Positions 1 to 12,673 of a stretch of 64,000 nucleotides of DNA are shown here, in pieces. Source of the DNA: Pachyseris speciosa (lineage: Eukaryota > Cnidaria > Anthozoa > Scleractinia > Pachyseridae); contig JAEMWC010000024.1 of NCBI GenBank assembly GCA_016490735.1, forward strand, positions 582,501 to 646,500. Direction: 5' to 3'. The position numbers were made by a program, and so were the translations under genes. Each line of letters begins with the position of its first letter. The first letter of the stretch is position 1. The notes beneath the pieces are model-generated. The model had not been told where the DNA came from and searched no databases. It worked only from the letters and a program-made list of their open reading frames with translations.

Positions 1-102
1 GGCGGTCATGTCTGCTCCAATACCAATCGCCCTTTCTATTTCATTTCCGTGCGCGAGGGTTTTGTTCTTCAATTCGTCTATCGTGATAATCCTTGGTTTC
101 AC
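1..102 (-). CDS. PKD1-like exon 8 (partial, open at left edge)
   Basis: On the minus strand a CCCCCTTAG acceptor is followed by an open frame beginning VKPRIITIDELKNKTL. It joins the preceding exon in phase 0 and continues off the window. It would lie in the C-terminal part of the REJ module. Confidence 0.7.
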   Translation of the reverse strand, partial: MKPRIITIDELKNKTLAHGNEIERAIGIGADMTA

Positions 103-171
103 CTAAGGGGGACAAATGAAAAATATAACATAAAATAAAATAAATAAATAAATAAAAATAATAATAATAAT

Positions 172-239
<68 letters not shown>

Positions 240-3200
240 CATGATGGTTTTTTGCCCTTGATATCGCACCTCGCTTATGTGATCACTTGAAAAATTGCGC
301 GCTTTTTGGCTGAATTATTGTCGGGGAAAATCTTTGGCTCGAGGTCGTGACGTACAGACCAAGTGCTCAAACGTTTTTTATGGCAACGACAAATTAAAAA
401 GCACCGGAAGAGTTGTGCCGGGCTTGCGATAAACTAAGTTACGCTGGTAAGGGATTTAGATTGACTGACAATAGTTGAATTACCTTGAAATCATCGCAAA
501 TTCTCCCCCTCCCTCACATTCCCACGAAAATTACCAAAACAAAACAAAGACAACAACAATTAAACAACCAAACGACAAAAAAAAAAAAGACAAAAACAAA
601 AAAAACAAAAAACAAAACAAAACATGAAGGCTTGTGTGTTGTTCTTTTTATTGTAGATGTCTGTGTGGGTTACGCCAGGGATAACTTAAAATCAAGTATT
701 CACTTCACTCATCACTTTATTTCAATAATTTAAAATATACAATTTAGAAAAATACACAACCCACATGTAGCAAAGCTAGTCGAGGCGGGTTGTAACTTAC
801 GATCAAATTGAGCAAAAAAGATTATTAATAAATCAAGTAAACTATAAATAAATAAATAGGTATACACATACATTCACAGATAGCTAGCATTTACACGAGT
901 AGAGCAAGAACCCATAATAGGGCAAAATGGCGTTTAGAAAGAAACAACACCTGTGTTTCTAACTTGCTTTCCGCAGCCTCTCCATAAGCGTCCATTATTA
1001 TGACCACAACCTCAATGATATGACCATCCTCCTTCTTCCCGGCAGGCAGTAAAAACCCAGCTTTTGTTAAAGAGGGACCATGGAAGAGCAGTGAGCCATC
1101 ATTCATATAGGAGCTTGTATCGGTGCTTTCACGAGGATGCGAGTAAAATATTTTATAGGTCAGCGGTTCATGTTCATCCTGCCAGCCGCTACATGAAAAA
1201 GCGAACCTTGTTTCCATCTCCTCGCCTGTTTTAGGCATGACGTCACACTTACCTCCCTTGGGTGGGTGATTGGTTATAATGTTATATTCAGCAAATCCTT
1301 GGGATCCTGGAAAGAATGTACTATTTTACTTTGGGTACTCTGGTTGTCTTCTCCACATCATCTACCCTACGCTACCTTTTCCTCCTCACACCTTGTTGAT
1401 TAAATAGAATGATGTAATCAAGGTATACGCAGTGCATGCATGGTATGACTCCCATGATGCAATATGGTGCCACTCTCACCATATGCTCCATGTTTGTAAT
1501 GGCGTCGACTCTACATTAAATGTTGCTGTGTTTATTCCTTGCTGCACGTTTCACTCTCCACCCAACTCAATCAACACACCTCTCCTCTACTCTTCACACC
1601 ACCCCTCTTCTCTTACTTTACTGAAGATCACAAAATAATTTTATCATGTTAATAATATCTTTCCTCCTTGAATAATTCTGAATTCTGCCTATTTTTCCTC
1701 TGGCCGGTTCATTTTGTAACTACGTGTACAGTGTTGTGCAACGTTACAATGTTGTGTTGGCTTGAATTGGCTTGGCTTGATCAAATGAAGTTACCTAACG
1801 TATTACCTCTACGATAATTTTGATGTTAAGAATTTTCTAATAAATGTATAAATTCTTTTTTAACCTGAGGTAGGCCTGCTAGCGACGACTCTGATCCGAT
1901 ATGAAGTGCCACTGTTAAATGTTTTCTCACGGATTACCGCACTCTGAGCATTTTGAAGAGTGAGGGCTCGGTCTGGCCACACTGGAAAAGGGACTGACGC
2001 TTGTACGTCTTCTGCTGACCAGTTATAGCTGATGGTTTCGATATCGTCACAGTTTGGACACGTGGTTGTCAGTATCAGTCTCCTGGAAGGATTTAAGTAC
2101 TTTCCACAATTTGATTCACAACTGGATTGGATGAAAAGAAATGTAGGTATAAATAAAAAGCTTTCTTACAGACTATGCAGACTCGAGGGCTTTTCCCAAG
2201 CGTAAGAAAAGCTCTGGTTAAAGGTTTAAGACGAAATCCGCTAGAAAATCGAGCAATTTCAGGTTTTAGTGGACAAAAATATGGTACCAGAATAATTTTA
2301 AGTATTTTACAATCATTTTTACATTTTCTTAAAGCTAAATACATAGGTAATTGCCTGAAATAACACCGAAAACAATTTCCCATGGGAACGAGAACTTGTG
2401 CAAACACAGACAAAATTTCAGTTTCATTTCACCAGTACTTTCAAGTGTTTCATTCATTACTTCAACATTCGTTTTTAACGTTTGGTGTTGCTAGAAATGA
2501 TTTTTTTTGAGAAGATATTTAAAGCACACGTACAGAAGTTTGCAATACGATGAAAATAATCTTGGTACAAGGTTTTTGTCCACTTGTTACTCGAACTTCT
2601 GGTGGATTCCGTCTTAAACAACCTTCATTTTCTTGCTCATTGTGTATCTTCGACTGATTTCTTTTATAAACCGAGAGAAGACGGACAACTCACTAAAGAG
2701 TGGTTTCTTGCCGTTTAAGTCTTTTGCGCTCTCAGGTTCAATTCTCGTTAACTTTGTTTTAAACAAAAGAGACGCAAAGTTCCCCAACAATATAAAATCA
2801 AAGGAATAAATGTTTGAATTAATCAAGTATAAAACTCTTTTTGCATGCCTTTACCGTATTCTTATATCAGGAGGGTTTCCCATCAGCACCTTCACTGTCT
2901 GCGTTGCTGTTGACCAGCGGCCAGTCTCTTTAGAGCTGACGTTCACCGTAAAGACGTATGTGGTTGCTTCGAAGAGGCTTCTGGGTGGAAGAATCAATAC
3001 TTTGCCGGTGTAATCAGTTTGATTTTCTCCATTTCCAAAACAACCAGAACTGACAATAACAGGGTCACCTTCAGCAATGGAGCAGAGCCAACTATAATCT
3101 AATTCTTCTTTTTCAGGAAACAGAGGATCACGTGATCCAGTTGCATCCAATGACAGCTGCTGTTCCCAGCCATGTGACCGTATATCTCCTCCTGCTATGT

Positions 3201-6200
3201 AAGCCTCGATATCTGTACTTGCGATTTTAATGTAAGTGTAGTCGGCGTTTGTGACATTCACACCTAATATTGTGACAGTGAGCTTGAAGATGTATTCGCC
3301 AGGGTCAAGGCCTGACGCGGGAATAGTTATCGATGATTGGCTGGTTATGACTTCCGATTGAAGTCTGTAGCAGGAAAAAGAAAAAAAAAAAGAAAATTAT
3401 TTCTAAAATCTGGAAGTTGCAATCTCACAAGTTGCTTATTTTCTCGGGTACTGTTTCACTGACATCACGCTCATGAATAAGTTTTGTCAGTTATCGCGAA
3501 TTCACCGCTAATAACCCATGCCTATCATTAGTAGTATAAAATGACGTGCCCTCGTTTTTAAAATCTAGTACCCAGATCTTCCACGATCGGATTCAGAAAA
3601 GTAAGATTTGGGAACTAAATCACTCACTTACCGAATTTCTCTTCCTGTTTCTGGTGGTAGCTGAACATGCAATGAGGATGAACGGGCATGGTACAAGTCA
3701 GCTTCATAAACAACCCATTTAAACTTGACCGTATGACTTTCATTGCCGAGGATCTTTACATGTGAACTTAGAGAAAATCGCTTTCCATAAATCAGAGACG
3801 AACTGTTAAAGAGACTTTTCTTGCCACCGACAACTTGGACGCGAAGAACTGGGACGGTTTTATCTGTTATTACAACCAGGGTGCGCGCTGATTGGTAGGA
3901 TGCGTCGTTCGACCCCCACACTTGTGCTTCGAACAGCCCTTCACTGGAATATACATACTTGTGAACGTTTGCAAAGTAACTCGATGGATCAAATGGGAGG
4001 TTAATATTGGGGTCAAGGAATCGCTTATCTGCCTTCAAAAGGGTATTATTTTTAAAATCGTTTAAAGCTAAAGTGATGTTATCTCCTCCACCTGCGTTAA
4101 AAACAAATTGCGAATTCGTTCCTGGACTCAAGCAAAATACCACGAAAGTAACGCGCTCACCAGGCTTCGCTGGGCTGCTAGACGCTAAATACAGTCCCAT
4201 CACAGAATATTGTAAAGTAACTGTGTGCCGAAGAGTCTGCTGTTCAAGGCTGTTATAAATTTTAACCACCACATTATAACTCCCGGGTAGGGGGTACGCA
4301 TGCGTAGTAAAAGCTGTGCTAGCGTTTCTCAAGTCATCGTAATCTCCGTATAACCAGTCATACCGCAGGCAAGTTCCCGTATCCTGTGCGACCATAAAGG
4401 ACACCGGGTATTCAAAGGGGAACGTTTTCCATTCGGCCCTCCTCCTAAAGTCCCCGGATGAGCGGAGTATTTGGAATGAACAGCTTTCAGTGTTGCATTT
4501 GATATTCTTTCTATGATTTCAACGGGAGCAGATAACTCTACATGACTTACAAAATTCCAGATGATCAACTGGGCCTTATAACAGCCTGGTTTGGAGTATG
4601 AGTAATCATATGTGAACAGTGTTTGCACAGGATCGATAACCCGGTCTTCTGACTTCTCACCATTGCCAAACTCAATGTGGTATGTTGCGTTGTGAAGATC
4701 TGGGACCTGCTTGCTACGGATGTACTGGAAACTAATACTCCTTGCAGGCCATATCACTGTGTTATGTTGAAGAAATGAAACTCCTTGCACAGGGCCGAGG
4801 ACTGTTATATTTCCTTTTACATTTTTTCGAGAATTTTGGTTTGAGGTTCACAACCTGCACTTTAAATTCGCCTTGAGTGAAATACGCATGATTAGCGGTA
4901 AATTTCTGGCGTCCATAACCTTTGATTTGACGGTTGGAATAATTGCCATCTCCATAATTCCACTGAACATTTATATCCAAACCTGACTCAACGGAAACAT
5001 ACACCGGTACAGGAGAACCAGATCTTGCTACCGGATTAAACCTGACTTCCAATCCAGTTATTTCCTCCAAAAAGGTGACTTTGGCTTTTAGCTTTTGTGG
5101 GGAAGAAACAGAATTGGATAGTTCAATCTTGACGACGTATTCCCCTGGAGTAGGGCATAGGGTGCGATCTAACTCAAGAGAACCTGATCGATCGGTTTGT
5201 TGACTTGTAACAGGGCCACGACCTGACAGAGTGACGCTGAGATGAACATTTGTACCAGTCGACCAAATCCACTCGAGAACCACAGGCTCACCAAACTCTT
5301 TTTGGATCTTTCCACTCCCTGACTTGAATGCCACGCCTGTGATAAATGCGTCTACATGAGCTGTCGTGTTTACAGTGTGACTTCCAAGCTCATTTTTACA
5401 CTTAATAATTACCTCAAAACTACCGACTGTGCTGTAGGTGTGTAACAGTGGTAAAGGGAGAGTGGCATCAGAAAACGTTTTCTTTGATGTGTCACCAAAA
5501 TCAACCTCGCACTGAAATAAGTAACCGTACTGTAAGTGACACGAATTTCACTGGCATTTCCAGGAACTGTCTCTTGGCAAGATGCACTGAGTCCGCGAAT
5601 CTCCAGCGGTTTGTTCGGTTTCTCCACTGTGATGGTATCATTGAGCGGTGCGTTCACTGAGGCGAGAGAGTTCTTTGCAGCCACCTTAACTGAAAACGAA
5701 CCGTGTTTCGTGTACTGATGTGTCACAGAGTTATTCGACATATTCACAGGAGCAGAACCATCCCCGAAATCGAACTGGTAAGTAACTCGGCTACCTTTTA
5801 AAATCTTGGCGACAATAGTTACATGCTCATACATCTGAATCGTGTTACGCACAGCATACGCTGCCAGACCAACTATTGGATCATCTACCTTGGCCTTCCC
5901 TGATATGGTTTTATTGGGACCGACCAGGTTATATGCAGCAATAGTGACTGAATATTCCCCCCAAGTAGTGTAATTGTGTCTTACGCTGACATTCATTCCA
6001 ACAACATCAGAGTCCATTGTCTTGTTTTCAGTTCCATCACCAAAATCGACTACAAACGTAACATCACTACCATCACTTATGATCCACGAAATCACAGTCT
6101 CTAATCCCGTTTTCACGGCTCTGATTGGATGCGCGAAAGCGAGGCCTTGAATTTGACGCTGCACTGTGACGGTTTTTGTCACGTTCTGCGAACTTATTTG

Positions 6201-9200
6201 ATTGACAGCTTCCACTATGACGCTAAACACCCCAGTACTATTATACGTTTTATTGATGGAATTTGTTGTGAAAATTTGGCTCGATCCTCCGTCACCAAAG
6301 TTAACTACGTAGCTAATGTTGTCTCCTTTAACTTTTAAAAAGCGGAAAGTTGTCGACATCCCAATTATCGCGCGGTCAATTACCATCAAATGAAATCCTT
6401 CGATTCTTTGCTGTGCGTGCGCAATGACCCACGTCTCCAGATGACTGATTGCGTTGTTTGCAGAAATCGTAACGTTGAATTCACCGCTACGTGAGAAGGT
6501 GTGTGCGACAGAGTGATTATATCCACCTGTTAAAATTCTTGATCCTTTGTAACTATTACTGTGACTTCCATCTCCAAAATTCCAACGGAAATATACATCT
6601 GTACCCTCGGATACCTTGCTGTAGAAACTGATATCGGACCCCACTGCCACAATTCTGCTTCCGTGAAACTCTTTTTCGGCTGCAAATCCGACAGAGATGT
6701 TCCTTATGGGATCTTGTACGGTCACGTTATAGAATACGATCACGTGATTGACAGCATTCTCTCCTGTGAATATTATTTGCCACTGTCCAGAAGTAAATGT
6801 TCGATTGAACATGTAGCTGGATGGAAAATTTCGGGGGACAAATCCATCACCAAAGTCAAGGCGGTATTTGACGTTACTTCCGGTGCCCTTTGTAAGGTTA
6901 AAAGTTATTGTGCTGTTTGACGGCGCAGGATTTGGGAAAGCGATTATACCAAGTCCTGTTATTCGTTGTTGCACATAAAACGAGATCGAGGTAAACTCAA
7001 ATGAAATTGAATTGGAAACGTTGACGCTCATGGTATAGAAACCGGTTGAGTTAAAAAATAGCTCTATAGAGTCATTGGCACAGATCAAGATAGTAATTGT
7101 TTTATTACTATAGAGGTACCATTCATATGTCAAATTGTTTCCTGTTGTTGTCCGAGCTATAAATGTCTTGTTATCAAACAGCTCTATTCCAGTGAAGTTA
7201 TCAAGAGTAAGACCCGACACTGGCTCAATCACGAAGATCTCCGAGCTTACGCGCACGAACACTTCATGCTTGAGTTTAACGGAGACAGCTAATGTTCCTC
7301 CTTTAGAGTAGTTATGGGAAACTTGCTTTTTGTTTAGTCCTTCCTCGGTGGTACCATCGCCGTAATCCCAGTAGTAGTATTGATCTGAAGCGAACGAACC
7401 AATCAGTGAGCAGGACATGTTCACAGGGACACCAACCGCTCCGCGGAAAGGCACATTAACACTGAGGGGCTGAAAGACGCTCACCATAATCCCGGTCGTC
7501 TCTGTAAAGGCTAAATTGGTTGCTATCACAGTGACATTTAGAACTCCCAACTGAGAGAAGCTGTGTACGATAGAGGTGTTCGACATGTAAGGGATCCACG
7601 AGCCATCACCAAATATCCACTTAAACTTGGCGTTTGTTCCACGTACAGAGACATTAAACATTGTCGGAGCGGCTAGATAAACAGGGCTTGAAATTAGTGA
7701 GACATTGAGTTCAGATAAAGCATCCTGGACGTGAATTAAGATAGTGGTGTTCACGGCGCTAACATTGTTTGCTGCTTCGACGAAAAGAATGTACAGCCCC
7801 AACTTGTTAAATGTTTGATTCAGTCTGTCGACAACAAAGTCGTTTCCCTGAATCCGCTGAGTTTCTTGTTTCAGCAGAGTGCTGGAGTTCACAAGAGTCC
7901 AAGACACTGTTACATTAGTATTGGTGGACATATTTACAACTATTTCAATTTCTTGGTTAACTCTCGCACCGAAGAACGAAAATCCTCCAGGGTAGACAGC
8001 CTCAATACTGGTTACGGGGTCCTGTACAAGAATAGTTTCAACTTTCGGTGAAAAAGAATTTCCGAGAGCGTCTGTGAAGTTGACTCGGGTCCAGTACTCC
8101 CCAGACGAGGAATATTGATGGATAAGCTCAAGCGTGGAGGCCTGAGATCCAATAATGTTAATCATATAAGTCAAATCCGAAATGACCTGGGAGTGAACAA
8201 CTGATACATTGGATCCGGTTTGAAGCATTTTCGCGTCAAGTCCAGAGAAGTGATAGATCGTTGCGTTTCCTTTCTGATGGCCTATTTTTCCACCGAATGC
8301 AGGTCCCCAGGCGATCATATCACCTGGTAGAACATTCAAAGTTTGCTCCTTGGGAAGTACGTGCAAGTTGTAGCCGGTTTTTATCGACAAAACTCCGATG
8401 TCAGCGGTTATTATCACGTTACTCGCCCGAAGAGTTGTTGACCGGGGGGACTGGGAACAGGTACCACTCGGTGGGAGATAACAGCAAGATTTTGAAGCGC
8501 AAAGGATGTCGGGAGATGAGCATGAAAACGAGGGCTCAACGGAGCACGGTTTATCAGAACATGATAGGTTCTTTGTGCAGTAGTAGGAAGCTGGAGGCGT
8601 GCAGATTGGTCTCACAACCTACAATGAAAACAAAAGAGAATCTTTTGCTTTATAAATGTCTTGTTCTACATTTGTTATTTTTCTTTGTTGCTTTGAACAC
8701 AGTCATGAAATTTCATCCGAGGTGTAAAGTTGACAAAAAGGCGACATGATCTCTCTTTGAAACTTTGTTCAGGAACTGAAGTCATCGGGATAAACCAATT
8801 TTTGTTTTGCGTTATGTTAAGGCTTGGCTCGAGCCAAATTTAGGAAAAATCTAAAGACAAACATAACGGCCCCAGACATTTACCGAAAGAACACTAAACT
8901 TGCCCTGAATGGTTAAAATTAACTTAAACTTGCCCTGAATGGTTGACCTTAATTTGTTATTAAAAGATTATTAAACAAAAGGGGCCACATGAACATCTTA
9001 ATACCTTTTTAATAAAATAAGATGTTACCCATTCAGGACATATAGAGTGTGTAACTGACAAAGCAAACAAGTGAACCCATTTAGTTCCTAGTGACAACGA
9101 ACCACTCTTGATCCATTTGAAAAATGTTTCTGAGTACGATTATGATGTCATTAAACACGCGACCAGCAAATGTACGCCTTAAGGGTCTTAAGGCTACTAC

Positions 9201-12200
9201 ACTGCTTGTGTTTTAAGTTTCTGGCAACTCTAGGATTTCAAACAACGTTGCGGTTAAAGAAACTTAGTTTAAACTTGACGGGGGTCTTAAAACCATGTCT
9301 TAACGTGCTTGAGGTAATTTTTCTTCATTTTAGTAGTAAAGAATATAAATCTGAAGAGAAGAGAAAGAGAAGAGAAAGAAGACTAAAGAGAAAGAAACTA
9401 GAAACGGATTCAAGCTGTGTCAATTTGATATACAACCTATTACTTAGGCAACTTGAAGGATAGAAAAAACACTTACGAAAACCTTGACATCCCCAGCACT
9501 CTGTCCGTAGATTTCCAAAGCTAAAATTCGCGCCTCAAGTAAGAATTGAGACGAGGGAAGTAAAAACACTCCTGCACCGTGCAGGGAAGTTACTCCATGT
9601 ACAACCCACTGAGGTACGGCCGGGCCAGCACGGACATAAAGAGGGTCTGGGGAGAGTAGATTAATATTTTTCAGATAGCGGGAATCGCGAAATTGAAACA
9701 TCTTTAATGATATCTTTAGAAACGTATTACTTTTAACTTTTAAACAAGAAAGGACACAATTAGGTGATAAAATATTTCGCCTTGAAAATTTGCTGGTTTA
9801 GTGTTAATTAACGAGCGCGTAATCATGTTAATAGAATAGAATGGTTTTGTCCAGTCTCATAATATTAACTTTCGCGATAATGTTTTTCTTCTCTGTTGTT
9901 TTTAACGCTTATCTATTATTGACAACACATAAAATGCGTAACTGTCTGTTTTTCCTTTTATGAAAGACTCGATAGCGAACGTAATTTACATGTGTTTTGA
10001 AACAGATTAGAATTCACCTGCTTCACACAAATTACAATTCTTTGTTGTTTGTAAGTTAAACTCGTTTAAAAAAATTTAATCACAAGAGTCTTCACAAAAA
10101 GAGCCATTGTATTTTTCTTTATCTAGATTTTGGTCTTTAACCAAAATGTAAAAATATAGCAGCTGTCTTTATCAGGGCCGATTGTGTTTGTACAGTGTCA
10201 AAAAGAATAAAGAAAGTCGGCGTTTTGCACATGTAAAACAGGAAAAAAGGTCCAAATATATCGGATAGGCTTTATAGCTACTAATCTTTGCAATACGGTA
10301 CCCAGTCTGATACTGAGTAACCTGCCATCAGGCGTTTTTTTCTTTGATCGCAGGTCAGTAAATATTGAGACCGTGTTGAACTATTGTTATTAAAACGCAA
10401 AGTGGCCGTTGCCGAATTAACACTGACATGCAAAAAAAATCTGTTCATCTGAGGATTTAATCTTTTGTCGTTTTCATGTCACTTGGCGCCTTTTTGTGGC
10501 GTTGAAATGAAGTGTTAAACGACCTAAAAGCTCTTTTCTTTCTTATGACAAATTCTGTTATTGGAACAGCTTTGTGTGACAACCCGAATTAATCAAGACT
10601 ATTTTTCATTAGCCACTAGTAATTCGCTTGACTTCCCAGGCTGCTAAACAAACACTGTCAAACTGGTGCGGACTAGCAACTAAAATAAATGAAAAAACCC
10701 ATTATAACCATGCAAATACGAATAAATTTCACTTACTTGGTAACGAAACGTTTTTTGCGACTCCGTTTTCAAACAGCCATTTCGCTCGAAGACCGGTGCC
10801 TTCATGAATCCTCGCAAAGCAACGAAACCTTTCTCCTGTCCGAACGACGCTTGGACACATGAACTCAGTGCGGTCTAGGGTTGCGCGGATGTATAAATCC
10901 AAGCTAACAGCATCTCTTTTGGGAGTAATGTTAAGCGCTTGAGCTTTCACAGTCACTTTTCCCCAATACGTGGCAATGAAATTAAACCTTTCGCTTTCGC
11001 CAGGGGAGTCACCATTTCCATCTCCAATGTCGAAGGCGACTTGTAACCCAGGCGTGCTATCATTAATGAAGCCAGTCGTCACGTTAACTCTCTCAAAGAC
11101 TCTCAGCGGGCTGAAGTAGTTTATCCCAAACGTCTTCGCATACGAAGTGGAGTTGTATACTAAATTCGCCCAAACCCCTCCGCAGGTATATCTTTGATCT
11201 CCTGTGCAATTTATATTACAGTTTGCGCTTGCTTCATGCGACGTATTAAAGGAATTACCGCAGAAACAAAGATTTCCGTTTTGTAGAGCCGCGAAACTGT
11301 ACTTCATATTGCCGCAGAGTTTAACGCAGCCATACGGTGTGAGACTCTCTGGCTGGTAATCCCCGGGAGATACATAGAACTGTCTGCTTGAGGGGGATTC
11401 TGAAAAGCACCCGAGCTTGAGATTTTCTACAAAGAAGCAAATGATTTTTAAGCTTGATAAATGTACATACTAGCAAAACCTGCTGAGAAATATAGTCGGT
11501 TCAAAAGAACAAAGAGTTTAATTAGGAAACACTAAGATTTCATAAAAGCTGAACTTTGCGGAAAGTATGCTTTTGCATAAAAGAGGGTTATTGATGTTAA
11601 ATCCCTTATTTTCATGTTTGACTTTCAGACGCAGATGTTACATGGACCGACAATTTATTCTTAGGAATGAAACGTTTGAGCAGTCAAAACGAAGGCCAGA
11701 AATCTAAATATCAACAACTTCTTAGAAAACGCTACTGAAATGTTTTTTCACATTGATTTTGTACAACCTGTTATTAAGGAAATGTTCTTCCGTGGGAAAG
11801 AGTGCGAATTTATTCCAGTTTTTCCACAATAACCAGATAAGATAAAAAGGTAGCTAAGAGCCTTATTATGCTCGCTTTTGTAAATCTTATCCGCTTTTGC
11901 CTTAAAACTAAGGAATTATATTTGTAGTTACTCTCGGCATGTTAATTTTAAGTCGTTTCTGCGTTTGACAAAACAATAATGTTTGTACTTTGTCACGAAA
12001 GTAAACCACTTTAAAAATGAAGATGGAAACCGAAAGAAACGGAAGACTTCCCTCGAAATGCAAATTTATGACTTATCAAAGATATACAAAACTCGAGGGG
12101 TAACTTAAGATCTAAAAACATATGCGAGGCTACGCTCCTCACTGGAGAATTGTTTTGCGCTGCAGCTTTAAATTCAAGTCATTGAAACGGAGAAATGATA

Positions 12201-12673
12201 TACACAGTAGTATAATCGTGAAAGCTCCGCAGCAAAGCATTACTGAAATAAAGTGTTGGATTCACGATGTCTTTTTCCAAGGCCGTTTCCAAAAAGATGG
12301 TATCGATGGTTTTAAATTAGATTAATAACAAATAAACTATTTTCGTCTCAAGTTGAGGATAAGCGTTGAAACCCTGATGGTATACCTTATTTTTTTCCTT
12401 CTTGACATGTATTCTTATTCCTTCAACTCGGTACGAGAATTCATTGATAAATCTGTCGTAAAACGTACGCAGAATATGCGAAATATGACCGGGCCAGCGC
12501 TATAACACTGATATATATATGAAAACCGCAAGATGTTGCCTGCAAACATGAATTATTGGAAATTAGAAACCAGACGGTCTATACTCACCGATATCAAATG
12601 CTGGCGCAAAATTAACCAACGAATATGATACTAGCACCAACAAGACGTGCACCGGTTTTGTTGCGATCATCAT
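1..12673 (-). CDS. polycystin-1 / receptor-for-egg-jelly-like protein, 5' part of gene (8 exons seen)
   Basis: Large secreted/membrane protein of the polycystin-1 (PKD1/REJ) family; known members are cell-surface mechano- or ligand-sensing proteins with a huge extracellular region, a GAIN/GPS site, a PLAT domain and many membrane helices. Exons, in transcript order, are 12589-12673, 10737-11426, 9477-9646, 3632-8618, 2855-3364, 1865-2082, 951-1306 and 1-102 (runs off the left edge). The order is signal peptide, WSC domain, first PKD-like segment, nine-cysteine linker, about 16 PKD repeats recognised by W/F-x-F/Y-GDG and H-x-Y/F cores, then REJ. No lectin, LDL-A, GPS, PLAT or TM segment is visible; the last three would be downstream. 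Intron phases (1,1,0,2,2,1,0) agree at every junction. Exon 4 has three 1-nt frame shifts, so the consensus as given does not encode an unbroken protein. Introns hold little: 11427-12588, 9647-10736 and 8619-9476 are AT-rich without a recognised element. I recall a PKD1-related coral skeletal matrix protein; orthology is inference. Confidence 0.88.
140..238. repeat. compound AAT/AT then (TA)n microsatellite
   Basis: A+T-only tract starting with AAATA/AAT units and becoming a perfect alternating TA run of about 65 bases. It lies in the intron between exons 8 and 7 of the PKD1-like gene. The rest of that intron (239-950) contains an A/C-rich low-complexity run at about 535-625 and no gene. Confidence 0.95.
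951..1306 (-). CDS. PKD1-like exon 7 (REJ module)
   Basis: Encodes HPPKGGKCDVMPKTGEEM followed by FSCSGWQDEHEPLTY, the well-conserved REJ signature (PPxGGxC and FxCxGWxDE). Enters in phase 1 after CCAG and leaves in phase 0 at CAG|GTGTTG. Confidence 0.88.
1865..2082 (-). CDS. PKD1-like exon 6 (REJ module)
   Basis: Encodes TTTCPNCDDIETISYNWSAE, matching the REJ block with paired cysteines and YxW. Phase 2 in, phase 1 out. The 3' end TCAG|GTTAAA has a weak donor, so this edge is the least certain of the set. Confidence 0.82.
2855..3364 (-). CDS. PKD1-like exon 5 (start of REJ module)
   Basis: Encodes LDPGEYIFKLTVTILG, then YIAGGDIR and LSLDATGSRDPL, typical of the N-terminal REJ block (the PGxYxF strand and the D-A/G-S-x-S-x-DPD-like turn). 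Phase 2 on both sides. Confidence 0.88.
3632..8618 (-). CDS. PKD1-like exon 4, giant PKD-repeat exon with frameshifts
   Basis: A single exon of about 5 kb. It opens with a cysteine-rich linker of about 57 residues, followed by tandem PKD domains with cores such as WIFGDGS, WDYGDGT, LDFGDGF, WNFGDGS, VNFGDGG, VDFGDGT, FDFGDGS, VDFGDTS, WNYGDGN, IEFGNGE and LYGDYDD; I count about 16. N-x-T/S glycosylation sites are very frequent. Protein similarity runs straight across three places where the frame changes (about 5515-5525, 4822-4827 and 4425-4428), giving reading frames 8618-5525, 5525-4827, 4827-4428 and 4428-3632. The first and second shifts compensate each other; the third restores the middle frame. 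Either the consensus has indel errors or this allele is damaged. The donor is ATTCG|GTAAGTGAG. Confidence 0.88.
4425..4428 (-). other. probable 1-nt deletion in A run (frameshift 3)
   Basis: On the coding strand the run GGAAAACG needs one more A to join GGGPNGK to TFPFEYPVSFM, which is the expected PKD strand pattern. As written, the upstream frame runs into unrelated residues and stops. Confidence 0.7.
4822..4827 (-). other. probable 1-nt insertion in A6 run (frameshift 2)
   Basis: On the coding strand TCG is followed by six A. Five would continue KFSKNVKGNITVLGP, the usual end of a PKD repeat, into QGVSFL of the next. Six throws the frame off. Confidence 0.7.
5515..5525 (-). other. probable 1-nt deletion (frameshift 1)
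   Basis: EIRVTYSTVTYF is followed, in another frame, by CEVDFGDTSKKTF. The PKD strand pattern (V-x-Y-x-x-x-FGD) shows both belong to one domain and one base is missing between them. A very short intron (about 40 nt) ending TTATTTCAG is possible but would remove conserved residues. Confidence 0.65.
8893..8945. repeat. 30-bp direct duplication
   Basis: TAAACTTGCCCTGAATGGTT occurs twice 30 bases apart in the intron upstream of the PKD-repeat exon. A partial inverted match (ATTCAGGACA) follows at about 9031. Confidence 0.8.
9346..9404. repeat. GAGAA-type polypurine tract
   Basis: Runs of GAAGAGAAGAGAAAGAGAAG on the plus strand, so polypyrimidine in the transcribed minus-strand gene. It lies about 70 bases 3' of the exon 3 donor. 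Confidence 0.8.
9477..9646 (-). CDS. PKD1-like exon 3
   Basis: Encodes PLYVRAGPAVPQWVVHG and FLLEARILALEIYGQSAGD, the back half of the first PKD-like domain whose front half ends exon 2. Acceptor CTCTCCCCAG, donor GTTTTC|GTAAGT; phase 1 in, phase 0 out. Confidence 0.82.
10737..11426 (-). CDS. PKD1-like exon 2: WSC domain plus start of PKD region
   Basis: WSC carbohydrate-binding-type domain: KLGCFSES, YGCVKLCGNMKYSFAALQNG, CFCGNSF, CNINCTGD and YTCGGVWANLVYN give the eight-cysteine pattern and the AALQNG-CFCG core. It is followed by FDIGDGNGDSPGE and FMCPSVVRTGERFRC, a PKD-like segment. Phase 1 on both sides (exon start AAAATCTCAAG). Confidence 0.9.
12589..12673 (-). CDS. PKD1-like exon 1: start codon and signal peptide
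   Basis: Encodes MMIATKPVHVLLVLVSYSLV, a short basic start followed by a hydrophobic core and a small-residue cleavage region (FAPAFD). Two adjacent ATGs (12671-12673, 12668-12670) are possible starts. Donor ATCG|GTGAGT, phase 1, fits the WSC exon. Confidence 0.8.

Noticed and set aside
1432..1638. 68-codon plus ORF
   Set aside because: In a PKD1-like intron, C/T-rich, no motif.
8261..8749. 162-codon plus ORF
   Set aside because: Antisense shadow of the cysteine-rich linker and first PKD repeats, where the minus frame is clearly the coding one.
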